Positions 1 to 7,111 of a stretch of 34,682 nt of DNA are shown piece by piece. The notes beneath the pieces were generated by a model. That model made no database searches. It was not told where the DNA came from and was given only the letters and a program-made list of their open reading frames with translations. The first letter of the stretch is position 1; every line of letters begins with the position of its first letter. Both the position numbers and the translations under genes were made by a program. Location: assembly GCA_023250205.1 (NCBI GenBank), contig JAHFBE010000023.1, positions 1 to 34,682 of the forward strand, in the 5' to 3' direction. Source of the DNA: Candidatus Melainabacteria bacterium. Lineage in GTDB: Bacteria > Cyanobacteriota > Vampirovibrionia > 2-02-FULL-35-15.

Positions 1-2
1 CC

Positions 3-113
3 TTTATTTATCAGGGTTTAATTGGATACTCCAATTTACCACCAAAGAAGTATGACAAAGAATATAGACTAAGTCAAGAGTTATGCAGAATAGTTTTAAA
101 TCTGTTACATTAG
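3..113 (+). CDS. C-terminal fragment of an unrecognised protein
   Basis: An open frame runs in from the left window edge and stops at the TAG at 111-113, giving 36 residues that include LIGYSNLPPKKYDKEYRLS. The mix of charged and hydrophobic residues looks protein-like, and the other two forward frames carry stops before position 75. No start and no diagnostic motif are visible, so no function is given. It would end about where the HAS-barrel gene downstream must begin, as in a tight operon. Confidence 0.4.
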   Translation, partial: FIYQGLIGYSNLPPKKYDKEYRLSQELCRIVLNLLH

Positions 114-186
114 ATTCATTTCTCCTTCATCCACTACAAAAGCACTCAATGATCACTTTGCCGAAGTTATTTTTTCTACCAACGAA

Positions 187-753
187 ATGCTCATTGCTCA
201 ATGTTATAAAGAATCATTATCTGGTAAACCTTCGAAAAGCACTGTTTCTCAGGGTTCTATCGTAAAAGTTATTAGTTCGTATGACGATTCATACGTAGCT
301 TTTGGTTTAATTGCAAAGATAAACAATTCAAGCTTAGACAATATCCATAGACCTTCAGCTCTAGGAATGACATCAAAAGAGCTAGAACACCTCCAACCTC
401 AGGTTTTTGACCTATTAAGAAAAGAGGTTGAGATTTATCTATTTGCTTATAAAGAAGAGGGAAAGGTTTATAACTACCCACCTTCAAAACCTATGATGAT
501 TCATGACTTTGTGTCTAAAGCTACAAATGACGAGGTACTTCAGCTAACAGAAGATATTTCAAGTCTTATCAACCTGGTGAAAAGAAACCAGCTTAAACCT
601 GATATCCTATCCAATCTAATCAACCTAGCTTACATACTTAGAAGGAATGACTATAATTACCTTGTCAAAATGGGTCAGGAATTATCACTTGCATTTGCTG
701 ATGAATTTGACTTTTTAATTCAAATTTTAAAACGGCTCTCAAAATCTACCTAA
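187..753 (+). CDS. HAS-barrel domain protein (cyanobacterial type)
   Basis: From the first ATG the product is 188 residues. The same frame is open upstream to position 100 and encodes ALNDHFAEVIFSTNE just before the ATG. That stretch looks like the conserved start of the HAS-barrel domain (a small beta barrel related to the N-terminal domain of ATP synthase and HerA proteins), so the true start is probably near 109-118 at a rare ATT codon, or a frameshift hides it. HRPSALG (residues 55-61) and YPPSKPMMIHDF follow the pattern I know from the cyanobacterial family. The C-terminal part looks helical. The molecular function of the family is unknown to me. A comF gene follows 90 bases downstream. 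Family assignment is moderately sure; the start is not. Confidence 0.7.
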   Translation: MLIAQCYKESLSGKPSKSTVSQGSIVKVISSYDDSYVAFGLIAKINNSSLDNIHRPSALGMTSKELEHLQPQVFDLLRKEVEIYLFAYKEEGKVYNYPPSKPMMIHDFVSKATNDEVLQLTEDISSLINLVKRNQLKPDILSNLINLAYILRRNDYNYLVKMGQELSLAFADEFDFLIQILKRLSKST

Positions 754-789
754 AAGTAATTAATACAATTGTTTTCCGTATGTACAATC

Positions 790-803
790 AGGGTAATTAC
801 CCT
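790..803. repeat. 14-bp perfect palindrome upstream of comF
   Basis: AGGGTAATTACCCT lies 40 bases before the comF ATG and is self-complementary throughout. It could be an operator half-site pair or chance; there is no second copy in the window that I noticed. Confidence 0.35.
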
Positions 804-843
804 ATTACTAATATAAAGTTTTTTCTTTAGACTTATTACAGTT

Positions 844-1497
844 ATGCTATGGCTTAAAACATTCGTAGACTTGTTATTTGAAAATTACTGCCTGCTCTGT
901 GGTGAATCTTCAGGACAAAACATTGTATGTTCAAATTGTAAAAATGATTTTGTAATTAAAAGCAACTATCAAAAGTCATTCAAAGATATAACCATATATA
1001 CCTGGGGGCATTATGATGGAAATCTAAGGAATGGGATAATTGCTCTTAAATCTGGAAAGAAAAGGTTCGCTCAATATTTTGCAAAATGTTTAGTTAATTT
1101 TTGGAAAGAGCTCCCTGATGCTGTTAGAGACAAACAATATATTGTAATTCCAACTCCTTCTCACAAACAAAGAATTAAAGAAAGAGGGTATTGTCAGACA
1201 ACTCTAATAGCCAAAGATTTTACAGATGAAACAGGATTAAGTCTTTCAACTAACTCCATTGTTAGAGATAAAAGAACTGAATATATGAATAGCCTAAATA
1301 ATATTAATGAAAGAAAAGAAAACATAAAAGATGCTTTTCAAATCATTAGTCCTATTAATAAGGAAAATGTTTTAATCATTGATGACATTCTTACATCTGG
1401 AAGTACCTTAAATGAAATAGCAAGAATAATTCACAAGCATAATCCAAGGGTAAACATTGTTGGGTTAACCGTTGCTGCGGGAGACAGATATAACTAG
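844..1497 (+). CDS. comF: ComF family phosphoribosyltransferase-like protein
   Basis: The 217-residue product has an N-terminal four-cysteine zinc site (C16, C19, C29, C32) and a C-terminal PRPP-binding signature VLIIDDILTSGST starting at residue 176, the two hallmarks of ComF/GntX proteins. ComF is a cytosolic protein needed for DNA uptake in competent bacteria, where it associates with the ComFA helicase and single-strand processing factors; in many non-competent bacteria its role is unknown. Length is normal for the family. No other competence gene is in the window. There is no clear Shine-Dalgarno sequence before the ATG. The stop codon directly abuts a palindromic repeat element. Confidence 0.9.
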   Translation: MLWLKTFVDLLFENYCLLCGESSGQNIVCSNCKNDFVIKSNYQKSFKDITIYTWGHYDGNLRNGIIALKSGKKRFAQYFAKCLVNFWKELPDAVRDKQYIVIPTPSHKQRIKERGYCQTTLIAKDFTDETGLSLSTNSIVRDKRTEYMNSLNNINERKENIKDAFQIISPINKENVLIIDDILTSGSTLNEIARIIHKHNPRVNIVGLTVAAGDRYN

Positions 1498-1595
1498 TTA
1501 CGTCATTGCGAGGAGGTTCTTTAGAACTGACGAAGCAATCTCAAAAACGTTAAGAGATTGCCACGCCTCATTCCATTCGGCTCGCAATGACGTAA
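1498..1595. repeat. Palindromic MITE-like element, copy 1
   Basis: This 98-bp element is bounded by perfect 15-bp inverted repeats: TTACGTCATTGCGAG at 1498-1512 and its reverse complement at 1581-1595. An inner inverted repeat (GCAATCTC at 1535-1542, GAGATTGC at 1554-1561) sits between them. Related copies lie at 14039-14125 and 15328-15424. It has no coding capacity of its own and fills the gap between the convergent comF and mlaF-like genes exactly, so its RNA hairpin may terminate both. Confidence 0.85.
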
Positions 1596-1599
1596 ACAG

Positions 1600-2325
1600 C
1601 TACTCCTTTATAACTACCATAGGGCCTTCTTTTGCACCTTCTCTAAATTGTTTTGCAAAAGGATTAGCAGAATTAAACAACTCTTCACTTGTACCTTCCC
1701 AGGCAACCTTTGCGTCGTATAGAAGAATTATCCGGCTAGACACTTTGTGCAATACTTCCAAATTATGCGTAACCAATACACTAGATGCATTAAGTTCATA
1801 TTGAAGCTTTAAAATGTAATTTACAATGATATTTGAAACTACAGGATCAAGCCCACTTGTAGGTTCATCGTACAGAATAATTTTTGGATCATTGATAATA
1901 GCTCTTGCAAGACCAACTCTCTTTTTCATCCCACCAGACAACTCGTCAGGTTTCAGGTTTTCCATTCCAGCAAGACCTACAAGTTTTAATTTTTCAGAAA
2001 CTTTGCTTTTTATCTCCTCAGGTAATATTTTCTTATTTTGATTTAACAATGGAAAAGCAACATTGTCAAAAACAGTCATTGAATCAAATAGTGCAGCACC
2101 CTGGAAAACCATCCCAAGATGATTAGTTTTTAAAAGGACTTCCCCAGAATCAGGATCCTCAAGACCTGAAATAATTCTAAGTAACGTTGATTTCCCAGAA
2201 CCAGAAAATCCAATAATTATTAACATCTCATTGTTATAAACATTAAAAGTTACATTATCCAGAACTTTCTTTTTTCCAAAAGATTTGCTTAGATTTTTAA
2301 TTTCTACTATAGGTTCAGATGACAT
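1600..2325 (-). CDS. MlaF-like ABC transporter ATP-binding protein
   Basis: The 241-residue ATPase has Walker A GFSGSGKST (residues 39-47), Q-loop Q75, signature LSGGM (129-133), Walker B IILYDEP (149-155) and H-loop H187. GMVFQGAALFDSMTVFDNVAFPL matches the MlaF/Ttg2A group, the cytoplasmic motor of MlaFEDB-type systems that move phospholipids between inner and outer membrane. No MlaE permease or MlaD substrate-binding gene is in the window, so the partners must be elsewhere. It is slightly short for the family because the segment after Walker A is compact. Its start overlaps the end of kdsA by 11 bases, so translational coupling in an envelope operon is likely. ATPase assignment is firm; the exact substrate is inference. 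Confidence 0.85.
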   Translation of the reverse strand: MSSEPIVEIKNLSKSFGKKKVLDNVTFNVYNNEMLIIIGFSGSGKSTLLRIISGLEDPDSGEVLLKTNHLGMVFQGAALFDSMTVFDNVAFPLLNQNKKILPEEIKSKVSEKLKLVGLAGMENLKPDELSGGMKKRVGLARAIINDPKIILYDEPTSGLDPVVSNIIVNYILKLQYELNASSVLVTHNLEVLHKVSSRIILLYDAKVAWEGTSEELFNSANPFAKQFREGAKEGPMVVIKE

Positions 2326-3145
2326 TGCTTTTTCTGATAGATTCTCTAATTCTTATTGCATCTTTTAACAAATCTTCCACCTTATCAAGTGGAATCATAT
2401 TTGGTCCATCACTTAATGCATTATCAGGGTCAGGATGTGTTTCCATAAATATTCCATCACATCCTGCCGCTACTGCAGCTCTAAGTAGAGAAGGAATAAA
2501 TTCTCTTTGACCGCTTGATTTTGTACCAGCTCCTCCTGGAAGCTGAACTGAATGTGTCGAATCAAATACTACCGGAATCCCTGATTTATGAATAATATCA
2601 AACGATCTCATATCTACTACTAAATTATGATAGCCAAAAGATGTACCTCTTTCTGTTATAAGAATATTTTCATTCCCGGTAGAATATGCTTTTTTAACTA
2701 TGTTTGGGACATCATCTGGTGCTAAAAACTGTCCTTTCTTTATGTTTACAACTCTTCCGGTCTTAGCAGCTTCAATAATTAAATTTGTTTGCCTACATAG
2801 AAAAGCAGGTATTTGAATAACGTCAAGAACATCTTTTACAAGGTTAATTTCTGATATTTCATGTACATCAGATAAAACAAATACTCCAAATTCTTTTTTT
2901 AATTCATCCAGGATTTTAAGACCTTTTTCTATTCCATGTCCACGAAAACTATCTATAGCTGTACGATTAGCTTTATCATAAGAAGATTTGAAGATAAAAG
3001 GTAATTTTAATTTTTCACAAACATTTTTTAGCTTCTCTGCAGTTCTAAAAACTAAATCTCTGTTTTCTATTACACATGGTCCAGCAATAATCGGAAAGCT
3101 ATTTTCAGAACCCCATATTATGTTTTTTAGTTTGACTTGTTTCAT
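2315..3145 (-). CDS. kdsA: 3-deoxy-8-phosphooctulonate (Kdo-8-P) synthase
   Basis: KdsA condenses phosphoenolpyruvate with arabinose 5-phosphate to give Kdo-8-phosphate, the precursor of the inner-core sugar of lipopolysaccharide. The 276-residue product carries IIAGPCVIEN near the N-terminus, FKSSYDKANRT (substrate site), FGYHNLVVDMRS and HPDPDNALSDGPN at the C-terminus, all typical of KdsA rather than of aromatic-pathway DAHP synthase. Cys24 in AGPC is the metal ligand of the metal-dependent class; the metal-independent enterobacterial enzymes have Asn there. Its ATG overlaps the stop of a 36-residue membrane ORF (ATGA), and its end overlaps the ABC ATPase gene, so these read as one envelope operon. 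It implies an LPS-bearing outer membrane. Confidence 0.93.
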   Translation of the reverse strand: MKQVKLKNIIWGSENSFPIIAGPCVIENRDLVFRTAEKLKNVCEKLKLPFIFKSSYDKANRTAIDSFRGHGIEKGLKILDELKKEFGVFVLSDVHEISEINLVKDVLDVIQIPAFLCRQTNLIIEAAKTGRVVNIKKGQFLAPDDVPNIVKKAYSTGNENILITERGTSFGYHNLVVDMRSFDIIHKSGIPVVFDSTHSVQLPGGAGTKSSGQREFIPSLLRAAVAAGCDGIFMETHPDPDNALSDGPNMIPLDKVEDLLKDAIRIRESIRKSNVI

Positions 3146-3252
3146 GAACTCTTTTTATTTCTTCTTTCAGGAATTATATAGAGCCTATAATAAATAGCTC
3201 CTGCTATGCTCAAAATCACAGATCCAGAAATTAACATTGCAATAAGTTCCAT
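3142..3252 (-). CDS. 36-residue single-pass membrane microprotein
   Basis: A short frame starts at an ATG preceded by a good Shine-Dalgarno (AGGAG, seven bases before the start) and ends in a TGA that overlaps the kdsA start codon by four bases (ATGA). It encodes a hydrophobic segment at residues 3-27 (including MLISGSVILSIAGAIYY) followed by a basic tail, IPERRNKKSS. That predicts a single membrane helix with a cytoplasmic positive tail. The ribosome site and coupling to kdsA are the evidence that it is real. I do not recognise a family; a role in envelope assembly with its neighbours is only a guess from context. Confidence 0.6.
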   Translation of the reverse strand: MELIAMLISGSVILSIAGAIYYRLYIIPERRNKKSS

Positions 3253-3280
3253 TTACTTTCTCCTGTTAGCTAACAATATA

Positions 3281-3508
3281 TCATAACCCTTCATAATAAA
3301 TATTAATCCTGCATATGCTAAGAGTGAAGAGACTGCCAAAAAAAATAATAAACTTTATAATATTAATTTCTTTAAATATTACCCACGGTTCTAGAAAGAA
3401 TCTCCCAATAGGAGCCATCATAGCAAAGCCAGCTATCTTAAAAATTTCAGAACGATATTCTTCATCTTTGGGTATCATGAAAAACATTCTATCAATATGA
3501 CCTTTCAA
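3281..3508 (-). CDS. Small hypothetical membrane protein
   Basis: A frame of 75 residues opens with TTG; ATG codons at residues 8 and 11 are equally possible starts. The first choice is doubtful because a 10-bp stem-loop (3509-3533) sits directly before it and no Shine-Dalgarno is visible. The product has two hydrophobic stretches, around IFKIAGFAMMAPIGRFFL (residues 21-38) and INIIKFIIFFGSLFTLSI (49-66), suggesting a two-helix hairpin. It lies 28 bases before the 36-residue microprotein and kdsA, on the same strand, so it may be the first gene of that operon. No family is recognised. Confidence 0.5.
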   Translation of the reverse strand: MKGHIDRMFFMIPKDEEYRSEIFKIAGFAMMAPIGRFFLEPWVIFKEINIIKFIIFFGSLFTLSICRINIYYEGL

Positions 3509-3533
3509 TTTATGTAACCAACAGTTACATAAA
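3509..3533 (-). repeat. 10-bp stem-loop between recR and the small membrane ORF
   Basis: TTTATGTAAC (3509-3518) and GTTACATAAA (3524-3533) form a perfect inverted repeat around a 5-base loop. It follows recR on the minus strand. No T-run follows, so it is either a weak terminator or an operator for the downstream kdsA cluster. Confidence 0.5.
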
Positions 3534-3575
3534 AAGATAAAATATTTTTAATTTTTAACTTCAAATAGAAAAACT

Positions 3576-4175
3576 TTAAGTGATCTCACTTCTGGACTCA
3601 AGCGCTCTTGTTAACGTAAGCTCATCTGCATACTCAAGCTCTGAGCCTACAGATAATCCAAACCCAAGACGTGTGATTTTATGACAAATAGGAGAAAGAA
3701 TTCTATGTAAATATAAAGTTGTAGCTTCTCCTTCAACACTGGTATCAAGAGCAACAATAACTTCACTTACATTATTTTTACTTGCACGATTTAAAAGCTC
3801 TTTAATCGTAAGGTTATCAGGACCTATTCCATCAATCGGAGATATTAATCCACCTAAGACATGATACGTTCCTTTAAATGCATTTGTTTTTTCAATAGCC
3901 ATTAAATCTTTCGGATCAGAAACAACACAAATTGTTTTAATATCTCTTGATTTATTTGAACATACCTCACATGAACCATCAGAACTTAAGTTCTGACAAA
4001 TCGAACATCTTTTAATTTGTGTCTTTGCATCAAGGATAGTTTTGGACAATTCTTCAACCTGAGCAATGTCCCGATTTAAAACATGAAAAGCCATTCTCTG
4101 TGCTGACTTTGGTCCAACACTTGGAAATTTTTGAAATTCTTCAATGAGTTTTAATAATGGTCTAGGAAATGCCAT
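3576..4175 (-). CDS. recR: Recombination protein RecR
   Basis: RecR works with RecO/RecF to load RecA on gapped DNA in recombinational repair. The 199-residue product has the N-terminal helix-hairpin-helix region with FPSVGPKSAQRMAFH (residues 17-31), a four-cysteine zinc finger (C57, C60, C69, C72) and a Toprim domain beginning ICVVSDPKDLMAIE and containing the conserved GGLISPIDGIGP. Length is standard. It starts seven bases after the ybaB stop, the classic ybaB-recR pair, and is probably cotranscribed from the promoter upstream of ybaB. Confidence 0.95.
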   Translation of the reverse strand: MAFPRPLLKLIEEFQKFPSVGPKSAQRMAFHVLNRDIAQVEELSKTILDAKTQIKRCSICQNLSSDGSCEVCSNKSRDIKTICVVSDPKDLMAIEKTNAFKGTYHVLGGLISPIDGIGPDNLTIKELLNRASKNNVSEVIVALDTSVEGEATTLYLHRILSPICHKITRLGFGLSVGSELEYADELTLTRALESRSEIT

Positions 4176-4181
4176 AGATTG

Positions 4182-4487
4182 TTAAAGCCTAGGAAGTCCT
4201 TTTCCACCAGTAAGTTTACCTAACTTTTCCTGTGATATCGCCAATGCTTTAGTCGATGCATCTTTAAATGCAGAAAGAACTAAATCTTCTAATGTTTCAA
4301 CATCATTTGGATCAACTGCTTCTTTTTTAATTTTAAGATCTTTCACTTCTCCATGTGCAGTCATTAAAACTTCAACAAGTCCTCCTCCAGAAGAACCTCT
4401 AACATCAACTTTTCCTAGCTCTGTCTGCGCCTCTAAAAGAGATTTTTGTAACTCTTGCGCTTCTCTTAACATTTTTTGAATATCCAT
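4182..4487 (-). CDS. ybaB: YbaB/EbfC family nucleoid-associated protein
   Basis: A small cytosolic DNA-binding protein of the YbaB/EbfC family, which forms dimers and is nearly always encoded just before recR. I start it at the ATG giving MDIQKMLREAQELQ (101 residues) because AAAGGAAATCGC immediately upstream provides a Shine-Dalgarno; a longer frame from 4538 lacks one and adds 17 residues unlike the family. The central KVDVRGSSGGGLVEVLMTAHGEV and the C-terminal GKLTGGKGLPRL are family signatures. An extended -10 promoter lies about 35 bases upstream. Confidence 0.93.
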   Translation of the reverse strand: MDIQKMLREAQELQKSLLEAQTELGKVDVRGSSGGGLVEVLMTAHGEVKDLKIKKEAVDPNDVETLEDLVLSAFKDASTKALAISQEKLGKLTGGKGLPRL

Positions 4488-4521
4488 GCGATTTCCTTTT
4501 ATTATCTGATTAAGCAAGAAT

Positions 4522-4530
4522 ATTCTACCA
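4522..4530 (-). promoter_or_regulatory. Extended -10 promoter candidate for ybaB-recR
   Basis: On the minus strand the sequence reads TGGTAGAAT, fitting the extended -10 form TGnTAnnnT. Transcription would begin near 4515, leaving a leader of about 28 bases that contains the Shine-Dalgarno of ybaB. No convincing -35 box is seen. Confidence 0.45.
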
Positions 4531-4559
4531 GACAACAAGAACTAAGAAATAAATAACAA

Positions 4560-4580
4560 CCCTGTGGCAAAACCACAGGG
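4560..4580 (-). terminator. Hairpin terminator of the six-cysteine peptide gene
   Basis: CCCTGTGG and CCACAGGG form a perfect 8-bp GC-rich stem around a 5-base loop. On the minus strand it is followed by a T-rich stretch (TTGTTATTTATTTC). It lies 47 bases beyond the end of the 4628-4855 gene and before the ybaB promoter, so it separates the two units. Confidence 0.7.
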
Positions 4581-4627
4581 AATTATCTAGTTAACTATAT
4601 TAATGAGAACTTTGAGGGGGGATAGAT

Positions 4628-4855
4628 TTATTCTTCAACTTTTGACTTACAACAACAAATTTGATTTTCCTGGCTTTGTTCATAGCCTTCATTACATGCT
4701 GCACCTGGTTCCGGTGGTAAATAATGTCCATCTTCAAGACCATTATTCGTACAAAATGTTTTACATTCATCATCTAGATCATTTGCAAAGCCTGGCAAAG
4801 TAAAAGCCATGCCAATTAATAACATAAAAAATAATGCCTTCTTGTTAAAGCTCAT
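4628..4855 (-). CDS. Secreted six-cysteine small protein
   Basis: The 75-residue precursor begins with a signal peptide: basic MSFNKK, then a hydrophobic run ALFFMLLIGMAFTLPGFA with a likely cleavage after A24. The mature ~51-residue part is acidic and has six cysteines (C31, C35, C54, C67, C68, C69), ending in an unusual CCC triplet. Such spacing suggests a disulfide-stabilised or metal-binding exported peptide. It stands alone between ybaB and metF, with its own terminator (4560-4580). AGAGG lies ten bases before the ATG as a weak ribosome site. I recognise no family; toxin, envelope structural peptide or metal binder are all possible. Confidence 0.7.
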   Translation of the reverse strand: MSFNKKALFFMLLIGMAFTLPGFANDLDDECKTFCTNNGLEDGHYLPPEPGAACNEGYEQSQENQICCCKSKVEE

Positions 4856-4942
4856 GAATTAATAACCTCTTTTTATTAGATTATGGATTTCTGTATTTAA
4901 CATATGCACGTAAAAATAAGGTAAGCCTCAGGGAGACCCCTA

Positions 4943-4970
4943 GTAGATTCGTAGCATGCTACGAATCTAC
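4943..4970. repeat. 28-bp perfect palindrome downstream of metF
   Basis: The half GTAGATTCGTAGCA is followed directly by its exact reverse complement with no spacer. It lies 12 bases beyond the metF stop (minus strand). As RNA it would fold into a long hairpin, but no T-run follows, so a terminator role is uncertain; a similar spacer-free palindrome of different sequence follows mreC. Confidence 0.8.
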
Positions 4971-4982
4971 GCCAGAACATTA

Positions 4983-5852
4983 TCAATTTATTAAGAACTG
5001 TATAATCTCCGGCAACACATTCTCCTGTCCTACTGCCATAACATGAATACCACCAATTCCAGTACCTTTTAACTGAGCAATTATTTCCTTTGCAATATTA
5101 AGACCTTCCTGTCTTTGATCTTTTGAACCTTCAATTCTTTTCATGATTTTTTCAGGAACAGTTACTCCAAAAACTTTTTCATTCATAAAATTAGCCATTT
5201 TTAGACTTTTTAAAGGTGTTATGCCAACTATTGTCTTTTTTGCAAATTCTCCAAGTGAGTCTGCAAATCTCTTTATTTGATCAACATCGTAACAAATCTG
5301 CGTTTGTATAAAACCTGCTCCGAAGCTAAATCTATCTTTAATTAATTCTTCTTGTTTAGCTAAATCAGGTGCATTTGGATGAGCAGTACATCCAATTAAA
5401 AAATTTGTTTTTCCTTTTAACTCATTTCCCGACATATCAAATCCATCATTTAATTTTTTTAAAGTTTTTATTAGTTCTGTTGTTTCTAAATCAAAAACTG
5501 GTTTAGCCTCTGGATGATCTCCGGATTTGGGATCATCTCCTTTCATTGGTAAAACATTTTTTATCCCTAAAGCACTAGCCCCTAAACAATCTGCTTGAAG
5601 CGCAATCCTATTTCTGTCCCTACAAGTTAATTGCCAGATAACATCAATTCCTTCTTTTAATAAAAACTGTGCTGCAGCTAAAGGACACATTCTCATGTTT
5701 CCACCTTGACCATCGGTTAAATTAATTGCATTAACTAAATTTTTTAATAAAAGAGCTGTATTAGAAAGATTCGATACGTCTGTACCCTTTGGTGGAGCTA
5801 ATTCACAAGTAATAATAAAAAAATTTTGATTGAGTGCTTCAGCTAAAGTCAT
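4983..5852 (-). CDS. metF: Methylenetetrahydrofolate reductase
   Basis: A TIM-barrel flavoprotein that reduces 5,10-methylene-THF to 5-methyl-THF, the methyl donor for methionine synthesis. The 289-residue product has the N-terminal ITCELAPPKGTD (family form of the FEFFPPK motif with the catalytic Glu), NLTDGQGGNMRM, WQLTCRDRNR, and LPMKGDDPKSGDHP, which are found in the short bacterial MetF group. In some anaerobes this short form pairs with MetV; no metV is in the window. A TATAAT box sits about 60 bases upstream on the minus strand. It is divergent from mreB and followed by a 28-bp palindrome. Confidence 0.9.
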   Translation of the reverse strand: MTLAEALNQNFFIITCELAPPKGTDVSNLSNTALLLKNLVNAINLTDGQGGNMRMCPLAAAQFLLKEGIDVIWQLTCRDRNRIALQADCLGASALGIKNVLPMKGDDPKSGDHPEAKPVFDLETTELIKTLKKLNDGFDMSGNELKGKTNFLIGCTAHPNAPDLAKQEELIKDRFSFGAGFIQTQICYDVDQIKRFADSLGEFAKKTIVGITPLKSLKMANFMNEKVFGVTVPEKIMKRIEGSKDQRQEGLNIAKEIIAQLKGTGIGGIHVMAVGQENVLPEIIQFLIN

Positions 5853-5911
5853 TAATTAAATTTACCACCATTGTTTGCTCACTTTTTAAAAATCAATTAC
5901 ACTAGTTTAAG

Positions 5912-5917
5912 ATTATA
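5912..5917 (-). promoter_or_regulatory. -10 box candidate for metF
   Basis: TATAAT on the minus strand places a start near 5905, 53 bases before the metF ATG. The -35 region is poor, so this is a weak call. Confidence 0.35.
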
Positions 5918-6061
5918 ACTTAACATCAAAGTAAATTTAGAAAGGAAATTTAAACAATCTGGGATATAAAGGGTTTGTCTAATTAATACAGCAAATCTGA
6001 TCTGGTAAAAGGAATTAGTTGGAGGAAGCTTCAGCTTGTCTGGAGTTTAAAGAATAAAAGA

Positions 6062-7102
6062 ATGTTTTGGAGAAAATTATCAAGGGATATAGGAATTGAT
6101 TTAGGAACAGCAAATACTTTAGTTTGTACATCTGAACGTGGAATAGTTTTAAGAGAACCATCTGTAGTTGCTGTAAACATTGAGACTAAAGAAGTTCTAG
6201 CTGTAGGCGAAGAAGCTAGAGCAATGATTGGTCGTACACCTTCTCACATTATCGCCACTAGGCCACTTAGAGATGGCGTAATTGCAGATTTTAGACATGC
6301 TGAAATGATGCTTAGATATTTCATCGATAAAGTTAACGGTAGAAGTAATTTTGGAAGACCTCTTGGAAAACCAAGAGTTGCAATTGGTATACCGTCAGGA
6401 ATTACAGAAGTTGAAAGAAGAGCAGTAAGAGAAGCTGCTGAAAATGCAGGTGCAGGCCCTGTTTATTTAATTGAAGAACCAATGGCAGCAGCTATTGGAG
6501 CAGGTTTACCTGTGGCTGAGCCAATTGGAAGCATGATTGTGGACATTGGTGGTGGAACAACAGAAGTGGCAGTAATATCACTTTCAGGAATTGTTGTAAG
6601 CGAATCCATTCGTGTTGCAGGGGATGAGCTAAATGAATCTATCATGCAGTATATGAAAAAGGTTTACAATCTTGCAGTTGGGGAAAGAACTGCTGAAGAA
6701 ATAAAATTCAGATTAGGATCAGCATTTAAAACAGCTGATGACGGAGATAAATTAGAAGTCCGGGGACTAAATCTAATAAATGGACTACCAAGAACTGTTG
6801 TAATTGGGAGACCAGAAGTAAGAGAATCTATGCAAGATCCACTTGCATCAATTATTGAAGCAGTAAAAAGAACTTTAGAAAGAACACCTCCAGAACTCGC
6901 CGCAGACATTTATGATCGTGGAATAGTAATTGCTGGTGGTGGTGCACTTTTGAATGGGTTAGATGAATTAATCGCACACGAGACTGAAGTCCCAGTTCAT
7001 ATTGCAGAAGATCCACTTTCATGTGTCGTTGTTGGTACTGGTAAAGTTTTAATAGATAAAACTTTACGAAGAATTCTAGATGCCTCAGTTCAGTATGTGT
7101 AA
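6062..7102 (+). CDS. mreB: Rod shape-determining protein MreB
   Basis: MreB is the bacterial actin that forms membrane-associated filaments guiding lateral cell-wall synthesis. The 346-residue product has the phosphate-1 loop [11 protein letters not shown] (from residue 11), the phosphate-2 loop DIGGGTTE (from D161) and the adenosine motif [14 protein letters not shown] (from A291). The N-terminal [11 protein letters not shown] is a short amphipathic start typical of MreB. Length is standard. mreC follows after nine bases. The 209-base gap to the divergent metF must hold its promoter, but no strong match is visible, and the Shine-Dalgarno is weak. Confidence 0.97.
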   Translation: MFWRKLSRDIGIDLGTANTLVCTSERGIVLREPSVVAVNIETKEVLAVGEEARAMIGRTPSHIIATRPLRDGVIADFRHAEMMLRYFIDKVNGRSNFGRPLGKPRVAIGIPSGITEVERRAVREAAENAGAGPVYLIEEPMAAAIGAGLPVAEPIGSMIVDIGGGTTEVAVISLSGIVVSESIRVAGDELNESIMQYMKKVYNLAVGERTAEEIKFRLGSAFKTADDGDKLEVRGLNLINGLPRTVVIGRPEVRESMQDPLASIIEAVKRTLERTPPELAADIYDRGIVIAGGGALLNGLDELIAHETEVPVHIAEDPLSCVVVGTGKVLIDKTLRRILDASVQYV

Positions 7103-7111
7103 TCAGGCAGA

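Noticed and set aside
1472-1804. Open frame on the plus strand across the palindromic element and into the ABC ATPase gene
   Set aside because: It runs through a non-coding repeat and then antisense to a clear ATPase gene; the peptide has no protein-like pattern.
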